Shown here: one piece after another, positions 12,396 to 24,122 of the stretch | How the letters are laid out: the number at the start of each line of letters is the position of its first letter | Numbering within the stretch: position 1 is the first letter of the stretch | NCBI GenBank assembly: GCA_030737875.1 | Contig: CM060915.1 | Coordinates: 630,170,786-630,234,785 of the forward strand | Length of the DNA stretch: 64,000 nucleotides | Direction of reading: 5' to 3' | From: Allium sativum | Lineage: Eukaryota; Streptophyta; Magnoliopsida; Asparagales; Amaryllidaceae | Notes under the pieces: model-generated | What the model was told of the DNA's origin: nothing | What the model saw: only the letters and a program-made list of their open reading frames with translations | Database searches by the model: none | Program-made: the position numbers and the translations under genes

Positions 12396-12667
12396 TAGGC
12401 AGGAATTTTCCCGCCCAGCCCAGTTTGAACCTGAAATTAGAATTTTGAATTTTAAACTGAGCTGTTTGAATTTAAATTTTATTCTAAAACTTCCGAAGGC
12501 CATAACTCCTTCATACGGAGTCCGATTCGCGCAAACTCGGACTCTATCTCAAGCAGAATTCCGAGACGAACGCAATGGCGTAACCCATTCCCCTTAATTC
12601 TTTCATTTTGAATTAATTATACTTTAATTTGAGAAACTTAACGTTATAGAATTCACGGGGTGTTGCA

Positions 12668-12685
12668 TTCTCCCCCATTAAAAGG
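12668..12685 (-). other. Polypurine tract before LTR1
   Basis: Read on the minus strand, CCTTTTAATGGGGGAGAA abuts the LTR start, as needed for plus-strand DNA priming during reverse transcription. It follows the TTTCGAGGACGAAAT phrase commonly seen at this place in plant chromoviruses. The same tract recurs at 20134-20151. Confidence 0.8.
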
Positions 12686-13234
12686 ATTTCGTCCTCGAAA
12701 TCATCAAGTTAGGAAGAATGTATATCCTACCATCCAACAATCCATCTACTCAACCAACAAACACAGGCGTCCATTGTCCTTAAAAGACTTCTAATGCTTC
12801 ATGATCATATGCATAGTGTGTGTACATGTCCGTATCTAATGCAAAAATCAGGCGGTCTACTGATTCAGTTGACCTCCTTAATGCGAGTCATGTAAGTGTC
12901 ATGAATCCATTATGTATGCAAAAATTTTCCTACTCATAATTCTACATGAGTGCACAACTATTCATACAAATGTGACGACCATATGACAGCATATCAAGTT
13001 TCAACCATATACAAATGAGAATACATATATATGCATATGCAATATGAAGTGACTGAGCCGATCTATAACCTAGGGTGTGTGTGTATATGCATCCACGAGC
13101 AACCACTAGTAACCATTTGCAGCCATCATCCATAACATGTTTTCAAATACATGTTTGCATCCATTTGTTTTCTACCTAAGGAGTTAGGAAAAAGGACCGA
13201 GGAGATATACCTAAAAAGATAGATAAAGCATAGC

Positions 13235-14308
13235 TTAAGGTAAAAGAGAGATCAAAGGTGTACCCTCAAAAAGAAGAGGGTAGGCAGCGCGTATTTTGTC
13301 CTCAGTTTCCCAAGTCGCGTCCTCCTCGGCGTCGCTCCACTGAACTTTAACGAGTTTGACTTCGCGGTTGCGTAGCTTTTTCACTTCAATTCCTAAGACG
13401 CGGGTTGGAACTCTCCTCACAGTTGCTTCACATTCCACTTCGGCTTCTTCTAGAATGCTAGGTTCCACCACTTCCGCAGACTCATGTAAACACTTCCGGA
13501 GGTGAGAAACATGAAAGACGTTGTGAACTCCAGCCAGTCTCTCGGGTAGCTCTAGTCTATAGGCCATTTTTTCAACCTTCTCGATGATAGGAAACGGTCC
13601 TACAAATCTTGGTGCTAGCTTTCTTGCGGACCCAAAGCGAACGACGTTCCTTAAAGGAGATATCTTAAGGAAAACCCTGTCCCCAACCTCAAACTCAAGG
13701 TCGGTCCTTCTTTTGTCGGCGTAGGATTTCTGTCTATCTTGGGCAGTCCTCATTCTCCTACGTATCAAGTCCACTTTCTCCGAAGTCTCTCGAATCATAT
13801 CCGGCCCAAGTATAAGCTTATCTGTAGATTCCCACCAACAAGTTGGTGATTTGCACGGTCTTCCATACAAGGCTTCGAAGGGCGCCATACCGATGGTAGC
13901 TTGGTAGCTGTTGTTGTAGGCAAATTCCACTAAAGGAATATGATCCTCCCAAGTCCCTCCAAAGTCAAGAAAGCAAAGTCTTAAAAGATCCTCTAAAACT
14001 CTATTCACCCTTTCCGTCTGGCCATCGGTTTGGGGGTGATAAGCCGTGCTCAAACATAACTGTGTGCCTACAGCTTCTTGTAGACTCCGCCAAAACTCAC
14101 TTGTGAAGATAGGGTCTCGGTTACTAACAATGCTGGAGGGTATCCCATGAAGTCGAACTATTTCCTTGAGATAAAGAGATGCTAGAGATGCGACAGTTCT
14201 TCTACTCTTGATAGGTATAAAGTGGGCGTTCTTAGTAAGCCTATCCACTATTACCCAAATGCTAGAGTTTCCTCTTCTCGACCTAGGTAGTCCATCAATG
14301 AAGTCCAT
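13235..14308 (-). pseudogene. Integrase core plus chromodomain-like tail, internal copy 1 (357 aa open)
   Basis: The ORF opens at the first integrase Asp ([10 protein letters not shown]) and continues with [14 protein letters not shown], the second catalytic block ([12 protein letters not shown]) and the Glu block [14 protein letters not shown]. It then enters the GPY-type region ([10 protein letters not shown]) and a tail, [16 protein letters not shown], which matches a plant chromovirus chromodomain. The second catalytic Asp, normally SDRD and intact in the 34489-45640 copy, is Asn here (SNRD). Catalysis is therefore expected to be lost even apart from the upstream breaks. Confidence 0.9.
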
Positions 14309-14371
14309 TGAAATGATATCCCACTTCCACTGTGGGACCTCTAAAGGATGAAGTAGTCTTCTAGGCGTCTT

Positions 14372-14805
14372 CTATTCGGCCTTGACCCGTTGGCAGGTCA
14401 TGCACTTAGAAACAAAATATGCCATGTCTTGCTTCATGTCGTTCCAAAAGAAAGTCCTTTTTATATCCTTGTACATCTTATCACCGCCAGGGTGTATAGT
14501 CATCTTGGAATGATGCGCTTCCTCGAGAACCTTCTTTGTCAACTCCTTGCTTGTGGGACGCATAACCTTCCATCTCGCCTCAGCCAACCCTTATTATCGA
14601 TGGCGTATCTACTGAGATGACTAGAAGTCTCACCCCTAACAAGTTTATCAATCACATCAACAAGCTGAGGGTCTTCACGTTGTGCAGCCCCTATTGAGTC
14701 CAAGAGAGTAGGGTGTACTTCGAGAGATGCTAGCAAACCTGGTACAAAATTTGAGGAGGGCCTAAAGTTAAAACTGGCTATATACTCCAGGCTTTGCCTT
14801 TCCAC
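14372..14805 (-). pseudogene. RNase H-integrase linker and HHCC zinc domain, internal copy 1
   Basis: Two overlapping open frames (14539-14805 and 14372-14587) are one coding segment split by a one-base deletion. The second carries the integrase N-terminal zinc domain (HHSKMTIHPGGDKMYKDI followed by CMTCQRVKAE) and stops at a TAG where the full-length copy has Gln. Confidence 0.85.
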
Positions 14806-14816
14806 AAAGAGCGGGC

Positions 14817-15320
14817 TTAGGTCAGTTTCTTTCGGCTCAACGCGTCTGCTACTACGTTGCCTTTTCTGGGAGTATAGGAAATTTCAAAGTCATATGAGGC
14901 AAGAAACTCCATCCATCTTTGCTGCCTCAAGTTAAGATCCTTCTGCGAGAAGAGATATTTCAACGATTTATGGTCATTGTATAGTTCAAACTTCTCACCT
15001 AGGAGATAATGGTGCCAAGACATAAGCGCAAAGATGATGGCGGCTAACTCAAGATCGTGGGTTGGGTAATTCTCTTCATGAACTTTCAATTGTCTTCCGC
15101 CATAAGCTACTACCCTTCCTTCTTGCATTAGAACAGCGCCTAGTCCCGTTCCACATGCATCTGTGTATACTGTGAACATTTTGCTTCCGTCAGGCAGAGT
15201 TAGAACTGGGGCTGTTGTAAGAGCCCTTTTTAATTGTTGGAAAGCAAACTCGCAGTCCAAATCCCAAGAGAACGCCAGATTCTTCTTTGTTAGCCTTGTG
15301 AGTGGGGCTGAGATTTTCAC
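14817..15320 (-). pseudogene. RNase H domain, internal copy 1
   Basis: The frame spans the connection ([16 protein letters not shown]), RNase H ([38 protein letters not shown]) and the DALSRKK segment typical of Ty3/gypsy Pol. The second acidic block reads NDHKSL rather than TDHKSL of the other copy. The upstream in-frame TGA separates it from RT. Confidence 0.88.
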
Positions 15321-15338
15321 GAAATCCCTAATAAACTT

Positions 15339-15944
15339 TCAGTAAAAACCGGCTAGCCCAAGAAAGCTTTGAATTTCGGTTGCATTTCTTGGTGTCTTCC
15401 AATCTTGCACTGCCACCACTTTCGCGGGGTCCACGACCAACCCTTCTTTGGACACTATATGCCCCAGAAATCTTACCTCCTTTCTCCAAAAGTGGCACTT
15501 GGAGAATTTGGCTTTTAGCTGATGTGCCCGGAGAGTACCCATGATTTCTTTCAAATGCCGAGCATATTCTTCCTCATTATTTGAGAAGATTAAGATATCA
15601 TCTATGAAGACAACCACAAATTTGTTGAGGAATTCTATGAACACCCTGCTCATTAGGTCTACGAAATAAGCGGGTACGTTTGTCAAGCCGAAAGACAGGA
15701 CAAGCCATTCGAAGAAACCGTCTGGGCTTCTGAACGCCGTTTTAACAATGCTATCTTCTACTACTCTTAGCTGATGGAACCCAGTTGCCAAATCAAGTTG
15801 GGAGAAGATCGTCGCACCAAAAAGATGATCAAACAAATCGTCGTTTCGCGGAAGAGGGTGCCTATTTTTCTTGGTCAATTTGTTTAACTCCCTATAGTCG
15901 ACGCAAAGGCGAAGCGAACCGTCCGCTTTGGTTGCGAACACCAC
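15339..15944 (-). pseudogene. Reverse transcriptase, internal copy 1
   Basis: RT motifs are in order: [45 protein letters not shown] and the active-site FIDD within [12 protein letters not shown]. They end at a TGA after LGLAGFY. The N-terminal part ([13 protein letters not shown]) lies in another frame because of the extra C near 15951. In internal copy 2 this stretch is one 249-aa frame. Confidence 0.9.
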
Positions 15945-16009
15945 TGGAGCACCCCCATTCCGAAATGCTCCGTCTAATGAACCCCTTTTCGAGAAGTTCT
16001 TTAACCTGC

Positions 16010-16657
16010 TTACTGAGCTCCTTTCTCTCCTTTGGAGCCATGTGTCTGACAGGTAAAGCTACAAGCTTTGCGTTCCACAAGATATACGCGAATGTCTATT
16101 TCCCGCCTCGGAGGTAATCCTTTCACCTCCTCAAAGACATTCGGATATTCCCGGACTACTCTTACTGATTGAAAATTCTCATTGGAAGCATCAAGCGACT
16201 CTAGATAACTAAGCATAACAGCATTCAAGGGATTACAAGAAATTTCTAGAGTGTTACCAAGCCGAGTTAAGAGTCTAACTACTATTTTCTCACAATCAAG
16301 AATGGCACTATTACTGGATAACCAGACCATGCCTAAGATCAAACCATATCTCGAGAAGCCCAAGACAAAGGCATTACAACTAAACTCGACGCTGAGAATA
16401 GAGATTTTCAAACCTAAACAAACCATTGACAAGTAAACGGAACCCCCAATTGGATTTGAAACTACTAAGGGATCTTCTACCATACTAGTGTCTAGATACA
16501 GAGATTCTACTAAGGCAGATGAAATAAAAGAGTGTGACGCGCCAGAGTCAAAAAGTGTGCGAACTGGATGATCATAAAGATAGACTATACTTTCTACAGA
16601 AATATTACTACCTAAAGTTCTCAAGATAGGATTGAGAAGATAAGTAGGATAAAACAA
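16010..16657 (-). pseudogene. Aspartic protease and RT leader, internal copy 1
   Basis: The frame contains the retropepsin motif LFDSGASHSFISSALVE, a second protease block (LILGMVWLSSNSAILDC) and the [16 protein letters not shown] segment that precedes RT in Ty3/gypsy elements. It then runs out of frame near 16010. The catalytic DSG is intact. Confidence 0.88.
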
Positions 16658-17086
16658 AGCATCTAGGAGAAGAAGTTAAAGAGGTACCCCCAGAAGGTCC
16701 TGCTTGCAGGCCTTACCCTTGCTTCTTAGGGCAGTCCTTAGCCATGTGTCCAGCCTCACCGCAATAGAAGCAAGTAGCACTCATCTTCCTCTTCTTCTTT
16801 CTGCAGTCGTTCACCACATGTCCAACAATGCTACAGAAATAACATTTCCTTTTCTTACTATCTTGTTATTATTATTGCGGTCCTTTGTTCCGGGAGGTTA
16901 AGGTCTCCAGACATGCTGAAACAGAAAGGAAAAATTCAAAACGAAGGACAGAGAGAGATAGATAGGGCACATGGCTTTGGGGGATTTTGTCTTTTTATAA
17001 ATATAACACTTTTTCTTGAAAAATGCTTCTTTAAACTTTCTTTTGAAAACAATTCCAAATTTTTTTATCTTATCTGGTAAACCTAT

Positions 17087-17098
17087 GCTCTAATACCA
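17087..17098 (-). other. Primer-binding site, internal copy 1
   Basis: TGGTATTAGAGC on the minus strand sits two bases from the LTR2 edge. It matches the initiator tRNA-Met complement TGGTATCAGAGC with one change. The counterpart at 24552-24563 matches exactly. Confidence 0.85.
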
Positions 17099-17100
17099 AG

Positions 17101-20100
17101 TGAAACAACCCACCTCCGTCGAGGTCACTCACAAAGGGAATGCCTTAACTTTGGTGGAGGTTTATAAGTAAAAGCCACAGATAAACTCAAGACAGATATA
17201 AATACACATATTTTAAACAGTGGAAACCAAACAGACTTTTATTTCATCAATACGTGTTCAAAACAAAACATTCCATAATTGTCTCGAAATACTTCCAATA
17301 TTACAACCTCATTTCTGTCTTAATTATTAAAGAAGCATAAAACATAAAAAATTAGACAAAAATCCCTATAGTGATATCCAAAGCCATAATCCGAGCAAAA
17401 GAGATCCAAATCATACATCTACGGTCTTGAAGCTTGTAATGAGTCTGACTAAGCTGAGTTGTTTCCTCCCTATGGACCAGAGGGGGGGGGGAACGAAAGA
17501 AAAGAAGACGAAAAGAAAATAGGGTCAGACATAAAGCTTGAGTAAATCTAGTAACTCTTTAGTATGTGAATAAGAAAAGGGCATGATAGATATATACTGA
17601 AAATAGGAAAGTGTCACAAGCTAAGGAAGAGTCGAATGTACTATCGCACCCATGCTATATCTCTGCATCTACTTGAGTTTATTCTAACTGGCACCCCATG
17701 GTGAGGGTGAAGTGATTCCCATTTCTATTTAAAGATCGGCTCCTATCCGCGTTAACATGTGTCATACGGCCCCAAGAATTGTAGATACCTATGCTGGTCC
17801 CACCATGGGGTGTATCAAGACCCATGGTGGCGGCCCCGACACAAATTCTAGAAGGCATAGGTTGTACTATTGGTGTCCCCAGTGCCCTGGTTGTCTGCTT
17901 CGGAGTGTGCGCACGCCCGCACCCCGTTAGACCTACACTGTGCACCCACCGCCGTCGTTTTGACCGCTTACAATCAGCCCAGTAATCATGCCCCATCCTG
18001 CCTAGTTTCAGGGTACCGTTGATACCTAACTTGGGTTACCACTGAAACGGGTCCCTCGTTACCAGGATTTTCTAGTCAAATACGTTAAGTGGTTAAGTGT
18101 CTATATTTACCTAACCCCACCCATCAATGTTGAATTTGGTTAAGTGTTATAGTTGACTTAACCCTACCATCTGTCCTTAGCCTCTTAGGAGCACCTGACC
18201 ACTCACATTAGACAGGTATTGCTACGGTGACTGGATATGTTGGTCGGTTACGGGCAGGTTTACACCGTAGCTCAGTCTAACCTCGGGTCATTATTGGGCT
18301 CAATGCTTAACCAACCACATTGGATAGGTATTGTTGTGACTACTGGACAGCCGGGCGGGTCCGGGCAGGTTTACTCAATCTAACCTCGGGTTAAGCATAT
18401 CGTGTTTTCTAAATTTACATATTTTATTACTTCTCAATTAATATGTAAATGTCATATCTTTTATTCTTGGGTATGTCAATTCATACCGCTTAAATGTCAT
18501 TGTCATTGGCATGTGCCAAACATGCCAACATATATGTTCATTTTTTACACCCAACGCTATTACCCCCGTTTATACGTTCGCAACGTTATAACAAATGTTG
18601 GGCTCGACACAATTCAGCCCAACTTTATAAGCGTGAGAAAAAGGGGAAATCAAGAACATGTAATATTTTACAACATATAAGGGTGTATGGTGCATGAACT
18701 TGCAGTTTAGCGATATTAACATAAATGATGGGTCATTTGAACTTGCATTAAAATCAAAGTATAACTAAGTAGGTGACATATGAAATGGCATAGTTTAGGT
18801 TTATCCAAACTTGTGTTTAAGCATGTTTATCTTGGTATAATGTCAAACACAAAACTAGCATGTTGTATATTCACCAAAATGTCCAATTATAGCATCTAAT
18901 CACATAGCCTATTTCAACATCAACTTGCATAGTTTATGAAACCCAAACGATACTTAACATAGATCCAATTATACTTGCAAATAAACATGAAAATGATATC
19001 ATAGGTTTTGGGTCATGTAGGCATAAAAGGTTTCAAATCTACAACATGTTTACATAAGCCTTAACTTAGACTTAGTGAATGTATATAATACATGTCATAG
19101 GCATAAACAAAAAGGGATCAATTTCTAGTTTTTGCCACAAACTTACAAGTGCCAATGTTTTCATATACAATTGTTCAATAGGCTTGCATTAATCAATTTA
19201 TGCCACAAACACCAATAAACAAGTCATGATAGAACCATTACAGTACACAGAATTTATACAATACAATAACATAATTCTATTTTCATTTACATCGAATCAC
19301 ATCACAATTTTTATTCATATTCTGAAAGGTCACTATACTTACAACGAATGCAGATTCTTGAATTCTGGATTCTGAATTTTGAAATTGAGATGCACTCCTT
19401 TGGGTAGACTAACATTGCGTTGATCTATTTGATTTAACTTTTATCTTCTTCTTAATTTGATTCTTCTCTAGGCTTTTCTCTCTTGACAGCTATGTTCAAT
19501 TCCTCCCTAGTAGCATGACGACTCCTTTCTTATTTTTTTGTGTGAATTTTCAGTTGAGACTTAGGGTGTTTTTATAGATTTTTAAATTTTTTTGAGCCAT
19601 CAAATGAAGACAGGAGGAATCTAGGCCATACAATGTTCAAAGAGCCAATCAAGAGGTGACACGTCAGCCCTAGTGACACACAGGGCCATAGAAATTCAAG
19701 CCAGAGCTAGACCTAGCCAGCCAGGTCGACCAGGCAGGTCGACTGGCAGGTTGACACCCAGGTCGACACTGTGGTCGACCTGGGGTGGCCAGGTCGACAC
19801 CGTGGTCGACCTGGGGAGGCCAGGTCGACACCGTGGTCGACCCTATGGTCGACCTGGTCTCTAGGCGGGAATTTTCCCGCCCAGCCCAGTTTGAACCTGA
19901 AATTAGAATTTTGAATTTTAAACTGAGCTGTTTGAATTTAAATTTTATTCTAAAACTTCCGAAGGCCATAACTCCTTCATACGGAGTCCGATTCGCGCAA
20001 ACTCGGACTCTATCTCAAGCAGAATTCCGAGACGAACGCAATGGCGTAACCCATTCCCCTTAATTCTTTCATTTAGAATTAATTATACTTTAATTTGAGA

Positions 20101-20133
20101 AACTTAACGTTATAGAATTCACGGGGTGTTGCA
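17101..20133 (-). repeat. LTR2, shared and recombinant middle LTR
   Basis: It begins TGAAACAACCCACC and ends GGGGTGTTGCA, 3,033 bp. The left part carries LTR3 variants (for example AACTTTGGTGGAGG, CAGTGGAAACC and loss of the eight bases in stem-loop 2). From about 19088 rightward it carries LTR1 variants (ATACATGTCATAGGC present, TATA segment present). It serves as the 3' LTR of internal copy 2 and the 5' LTR of internal copy 1. Confidence 0.92.
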
Positions 20134-20700
20134 TTCTCCCCCATTAAAAGGATTTCGTCCTCGAAATCATCAAGTTAGGAAGAATGTATATCCTACCATC
20201 CAACAATCCATCTACTCAACCAACAAACACAGGCGTCCATTGTCCTTAAAAGACTTCTAATGCTTCATGATCATATGCATAGTGTGTGTACATGTCCGTA
20301 TCTAATGCAGAAACCAGGCGGTCTACTGATTCAGTTGAGCTCCTTAATGCGAGTCATGTAAGTGTCATGAATCCATTATGTATGCAAAAATTTTCCTACT
20401 CATAATTCTACATGAGTGCACAACTATTCATACAAATGTGACGACCATATGACAGCATATCAAGTTTCAACCATATACAAATGAGAATACATATATATGC
20501 ATATGCAATATGAAGTGACTGAGCCGATCTATAACCTAGGGTGTGTGTGTATATGCATCCACGAGCAACCACTAGTAACCATTTGCAGCCATCATCCATA
20601 ACATGTTTTCAAATACATGTTTGCATCCATTTGTTTTCTACCTAAGGAGTTAGGAAAAAGGACCGAGGAGATATACCTAAAAAGATAGATAAAGCATAGC

Positions 20701-21774
20701 TTAAGGTAAAAGAGAGATCAAAGGTGTACCCTCAAAAAGAAGAGGGTAGGCAGCGCATATTTTTTCCTCAGTTTCCCAAGTCGCGTCCTCCTCGGCGTCG
20801 CTCCACTGAACTTTAACGAGTTTGACTTCGCGGTTGCGTAGCTTTTTCACTTCAATTCCTAAGACGCGGGTTGGAACTCTCCTCACAGTTGCTTCACATT
20901 CCACTTCGGCTTCTTCTAGAATGCTAGGTTCCACCACTTCCGCAGACTCATGTAAACACTTCCGGAGGTGAGAAACATGAAAGACGTTGTGAACTCCAGC
21001 CAGTCTCTCGGGTAGCTCTAGTCTATAGGCCATTTTTTCAACCTTCTCGATGATAGGAAACGGTCCTACAAATCTTGGTGCTAGCTTTCTTGCGGACCCA
21101 AAGCGAACGACGTTCCTTAAAGGAGATATCTTAAGGAAAACCCTGTCCCCAACCTCAAACTCAAGGTCGGTCCTTCTTTTGTCGGCGTAGGATTTCTGTC
21201 TATCTTGGGCAGTCCTCATTCTCCTACGTATCAAGTCCACTTTCTCCGAAGTCTCTCGAATCATATCTGGCCCAAGTATAAGCTTATCTGTAGATTCCCA
21301 CCAACAAGTTGGTGATTTGCACGGTCTTCCATACAAGGCTTCGAAGGGCGCCATACCGATGGTAGCTTGGTAGCTGTTGTTGTAGGCAAATTCCACTAAA
21401 GGAATATGATCCTCCCAAGTCCCTCCAAAGTCAAGAAAGCAAAGTCTTAAAAGATCCTCTAAAACTCTATTCACCCTTTCCGTCTGGCCATCGGTTTGGG
21501 GGTGATAAGCCGTGCTCAAACATAACTGTGTGCCTACAGCTTCTTGTAGACTCCGCCAAAACTCACTTGTGAAGATAGGGTCTCGGTTACTAACAATGCT
21601 GGAGGGTATCCCATGAAGTCGAACTATTTCCTTGAGATAAAGAGATGCTAGAGATGCGACAGTTCTTCTACTCTTGATAGGTATAAAGTGGGCGTTCTTA
21701 GTAAGCCTATCCACTATTACCCAAATGCTAGAGTTTCCTCTTCTCGACCTAGGTAGTCCATCAATGAAGTCCAT
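20701..21774 (-). pseudogene. Integrase core plus chromodomain-like tail, internal copy 2 (357 aa open)
   Basis: Same architecture and same SNRD substitution of the second catalytic Asp as in copy 1. The C-terminal tail has [12 protein letters not shown] where copy 1 has [12 protein letters not shown]. Confidence 0.9.
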
Positions 21775-21837
21775 TGAAATGATATCCCACTTCCACTGTG
21801 GGACCTCTAAAGGATGAAGTAGTCTTCTAGGCGTCTT

Positions 21838-22271
21838 CTATTCGGCCTTGACCCGTTGGCAGGTCATGCACTTAGAAACAAAATATGCCATGTCTTGCTT
21901 CATGTCGTTCCAAAAGAAAGTCCTTTTTATATCCTTGTACATCTTATCACCGCCAGGGTGTATAGTCATCTTGGAATGATGCGCTTCCTCGAGAACCTTC
22001 TTTGTCAACTCCTTGCTTGTGGGACGCATAACCTTCCATCTCGCCTCAGCCAACCCTTATTATCGATGGCGTATCTACTGAGATGACTAGAAGTCTCACC
22101 CCTAACAAGTTTATCAATCACATCAACAAGCTGAGGGTCTTCACGTTGTGCAGCCCCTATTGAGTCCAAGAGAGTAGGGTGTACTTCGAGAGATGCTAGC
22201 AAACCTGGTACAAAATTTGAGGAGGGCCTAAAGTTAAAACTGGCTATATACTCCAGGCTTTGCCTTTCCAC
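21838..22271 (-). pseudogene. Integrase zinc domain segment, internal copy 2
   Basis: Two overlapping frames (22005-22271 and 21838-22053) carry the linker and HHCC zinc domain. They are split by the same one-base deletion and terminated by the same TAG as in copy 1. Confidence 0.85.
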
Positions 22272-22282
22272 AAAGAGCGGGC

Positions 22283-22786
22283 TTAGGTCAGTTTCTTTCG
22301 GCTCAACGCGTCTGCTACTACGTTGCCTTTTCCGGGAGTATAGGAAATTTCAAAGTCATATGAGGCAAGAAACTCCATCCATCTTTGCTGCCTCAAGTTA
22401 AGATCCTTCTGCGAGAAGAGATATTTCAACGATTTATGGTCATTGTATAGTTCAAACTTCTCACCTAGGAGATAATGGTGCCAAGACATAAGCGCAAAGT
22501 TGATGGCGGCTAACTCAAGATCGTGGGTTGGGTAATTCTCTTCATGAACTTTCAATTGTCTTCCGCCATAAGCTACTACCCTTCCTTCTTGCATTAGAAC
22601 AGCGCCTAGTCCCGTTCCACATGCATCTGTGTATACTGTGAACATTTTGCTTCCGTCAGGCAGAGTTAGAACTGGGGCTGTTGTAAGAGCCCTTTTTAAT
22701 TGTTGGAAAGCAAACTCGCAGTCCAAATCCCAAGAGAACGCCAGATTCTTCTTTGTTAGCCTTGTGAGTGGGGCTGAGATTTTCAT
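22283..22786 (-). pseudogene. RNase H domain, internal copy 2
   Basis: RNase H with [18 protein letters not shown] and DHKSLKYLF, ending in DALSRKKLT. It keeps [15 protein letters not shown], where copy 1 reads [15 protein letters not shown]. Confidence 0.88.
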
Positions 22787-22804
22787 GAAATCCCTAATAA
22801 ACTT

Positions 22805-23554
22805 TCAGTAAAAACCGGCTAGCCCAAGAAAGCTTTGAATTTCGGTTGCATTTCTTGGTGTCTTCCAATCTTGCACTGCCACCACTTTCGCGGGGTCCAC
22901 GACCAACCCTTCTTTGGACACTATATGCCCCAGAAATCTTACCTCCTTTCTCCAAAAGTGGCACTTGGAGAATTTGGCTTTTAGCTGATGTGCCCGGAGA
23001 GTACCCATGATTTCTTTCAAATGCCGAGCATGTTCTTCCTCATTATTTGAGAAGATTAAGATATCATCTATGAAGACAACCACAAATTTGTTGAGGAATT
23101 CTATGAACACCCTGCTCATTAGGTCTACGAAATAAGCGGGTACGTTTGTCAAGCCGAAAGACAGGACAAGCCATTCGAAGAAACCGTCTGGGCTTCTGAA
23201 CGCCGTTTTAACAATGCTATCTTCTACTACTCTTAGCTGATGGAACCCAGTTGCCAAATCAAGTTGGGAGAAGATCGTCGCACCAAAAAGCTGATCAAAC
23301 AAATCGTCGTTTCGCGGAAGAGGGTGCCTATTTTTCTTGGTCAATTTGTTTAACTCCCTATAGTCGACGCAAAGGCGAAGCGAACCGTCCGCTTTGGTTG
23401 CGAACACCACTGGAGCACCCCATTCCGAAATGCTCCGTCTAATGAACCCCTTTTCGAGAAGTTCTTTAACCTGCTTACTGAGCTCCTTTCTCTCCTTTGG
23501 AGCCATGTGTCTGACAGGTAAAGCTACAAGCTTTGCGTTCCACAAGATATACAC
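22805..23554 (-). pseudogene. Reverse transcriptase, internal copy 2 (249 aa open)
   Basis: The frame runs from the RT leader ([20 protein letters not shown]) through [30 protein letters not shown] and FIDDILIFS to the TGA after LGLAGFY. The catalytic FIDD is intact. This is the longest continuous RT frame in the compound element. Confidence 0.9.
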
Positions 23555-24122
23555 GAATGTCTATTTCCCGCCTCGGAGGTAATCCTTTCACCTCCTCAAA
23601 GACATCCGGATATTCCCGGACTACTCTTACTGATTGAAAATTCTCATTGGAAGCATCAAGCGACTCTAGATAACTAAGCATAACAGCATTCAAGGGATTA
23701 CAAGAAATTTCTAGAGTGTTACCAAGCCGAGTTAAGAGTCTAACTACTATTTTCTCACAATCAAGAATGGCACTATTACTGGATAACCAGACCATGCCTA
23801 AGATCAAACCATATCTCGAGAAGCCCAAGACAAAGGCATTACAACTAAACTCGACCCTGAGAATAGAGATTTTCAAACCTAAACAAACCATTGACAAGTA
23901 AGCGGAACCCCCAATTGGATTTGAAACTACTAAGGGATCTTCTACCATACTAGTGTCTAGATACAGAGATTCTACTAAGGCAGATGAAATAAAAGAGTGT
24001 GACGCGCCAGAGTCAAAAAGTGTGCGAACTGGATGATCATAAAGATAGACTATACTTTCTACAGAAATATTACTACCTAAAGTTCTCAAGATAGGATTGA
24101 GAAGATAAGTAGGATAAAACAA
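23475..24122 (-). pseudogene. Aspartic protease and RT leader, internal copy 2
   Basis: Retropepsin motif LFDSGASHSFISSALVE followed by LILGMVWLSSNSAILDC and [16 protein letters not shown]. It overlaps the RT frame out of phase, so a frameshift separates protease from RT near 23555. Confidence 0.88.

Larger units (their letters stand above)
9598..12667 (-). repeat. LTR1, the 3' LTR of the compound gypsy element
   Basis: It begins TGAAACACCCCACC and ends GGGGTGTTGCA on the plus strand, about 3.07 kb. In the element's own (minus) orientation it holds, in order: a GAGTCCGA/TCGGACTC inverted repeat, the GTCGAC array (12216-12395), a TATA box (12072-12079), a long R region with two stem-loop modules (10827-10876 and 10715-10765), and the CAGCGGAAA motif (9715-9723). 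It is followed on the right by a polypurine tract, which marks it as the 3' LTR. Confidence 0.92.
13232..16914 (-). pseudogene. Gag-less chromovirus polyprotein remnant, internal copy 1
   Basis: Translation would start at 16914 with MSGDLNLPE, the same N-terminus as the full-length relative. The sequence then jumps directly to the zinc-knuckle coding region, so most of Gag (about 250 codons) is deleted. The order on the minus strand is then CCHC knuckles, aspartic protease, RT, RNase H, integrase and chromodomain-like tail. Lesions shared with internal copy 2 are a TGA after LGLAGFY (near 15343), a one-base deletion after the DALSRKKLT segment (near 14817), a one-base deletion near 14545, and a TAG near 14372. 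Copy 1 additionally has one extra C in the run near 15951, which shifts the frame in the RT N-terminus. It cannot make a functional polyprotein. Confidence 0.92.

Noticed and set aside
12176..12597. Open frames on both strands over the GTCGAC array
   Set aside because: GTCGAC-type repeats lack stop codons in several frames; the frames change length with unit number.
15163..16117. Plus-strand open frames opposite RT and protease
   Set aside because: Antisense shadows of pol; the minus-strand reading has all the domain motifs.
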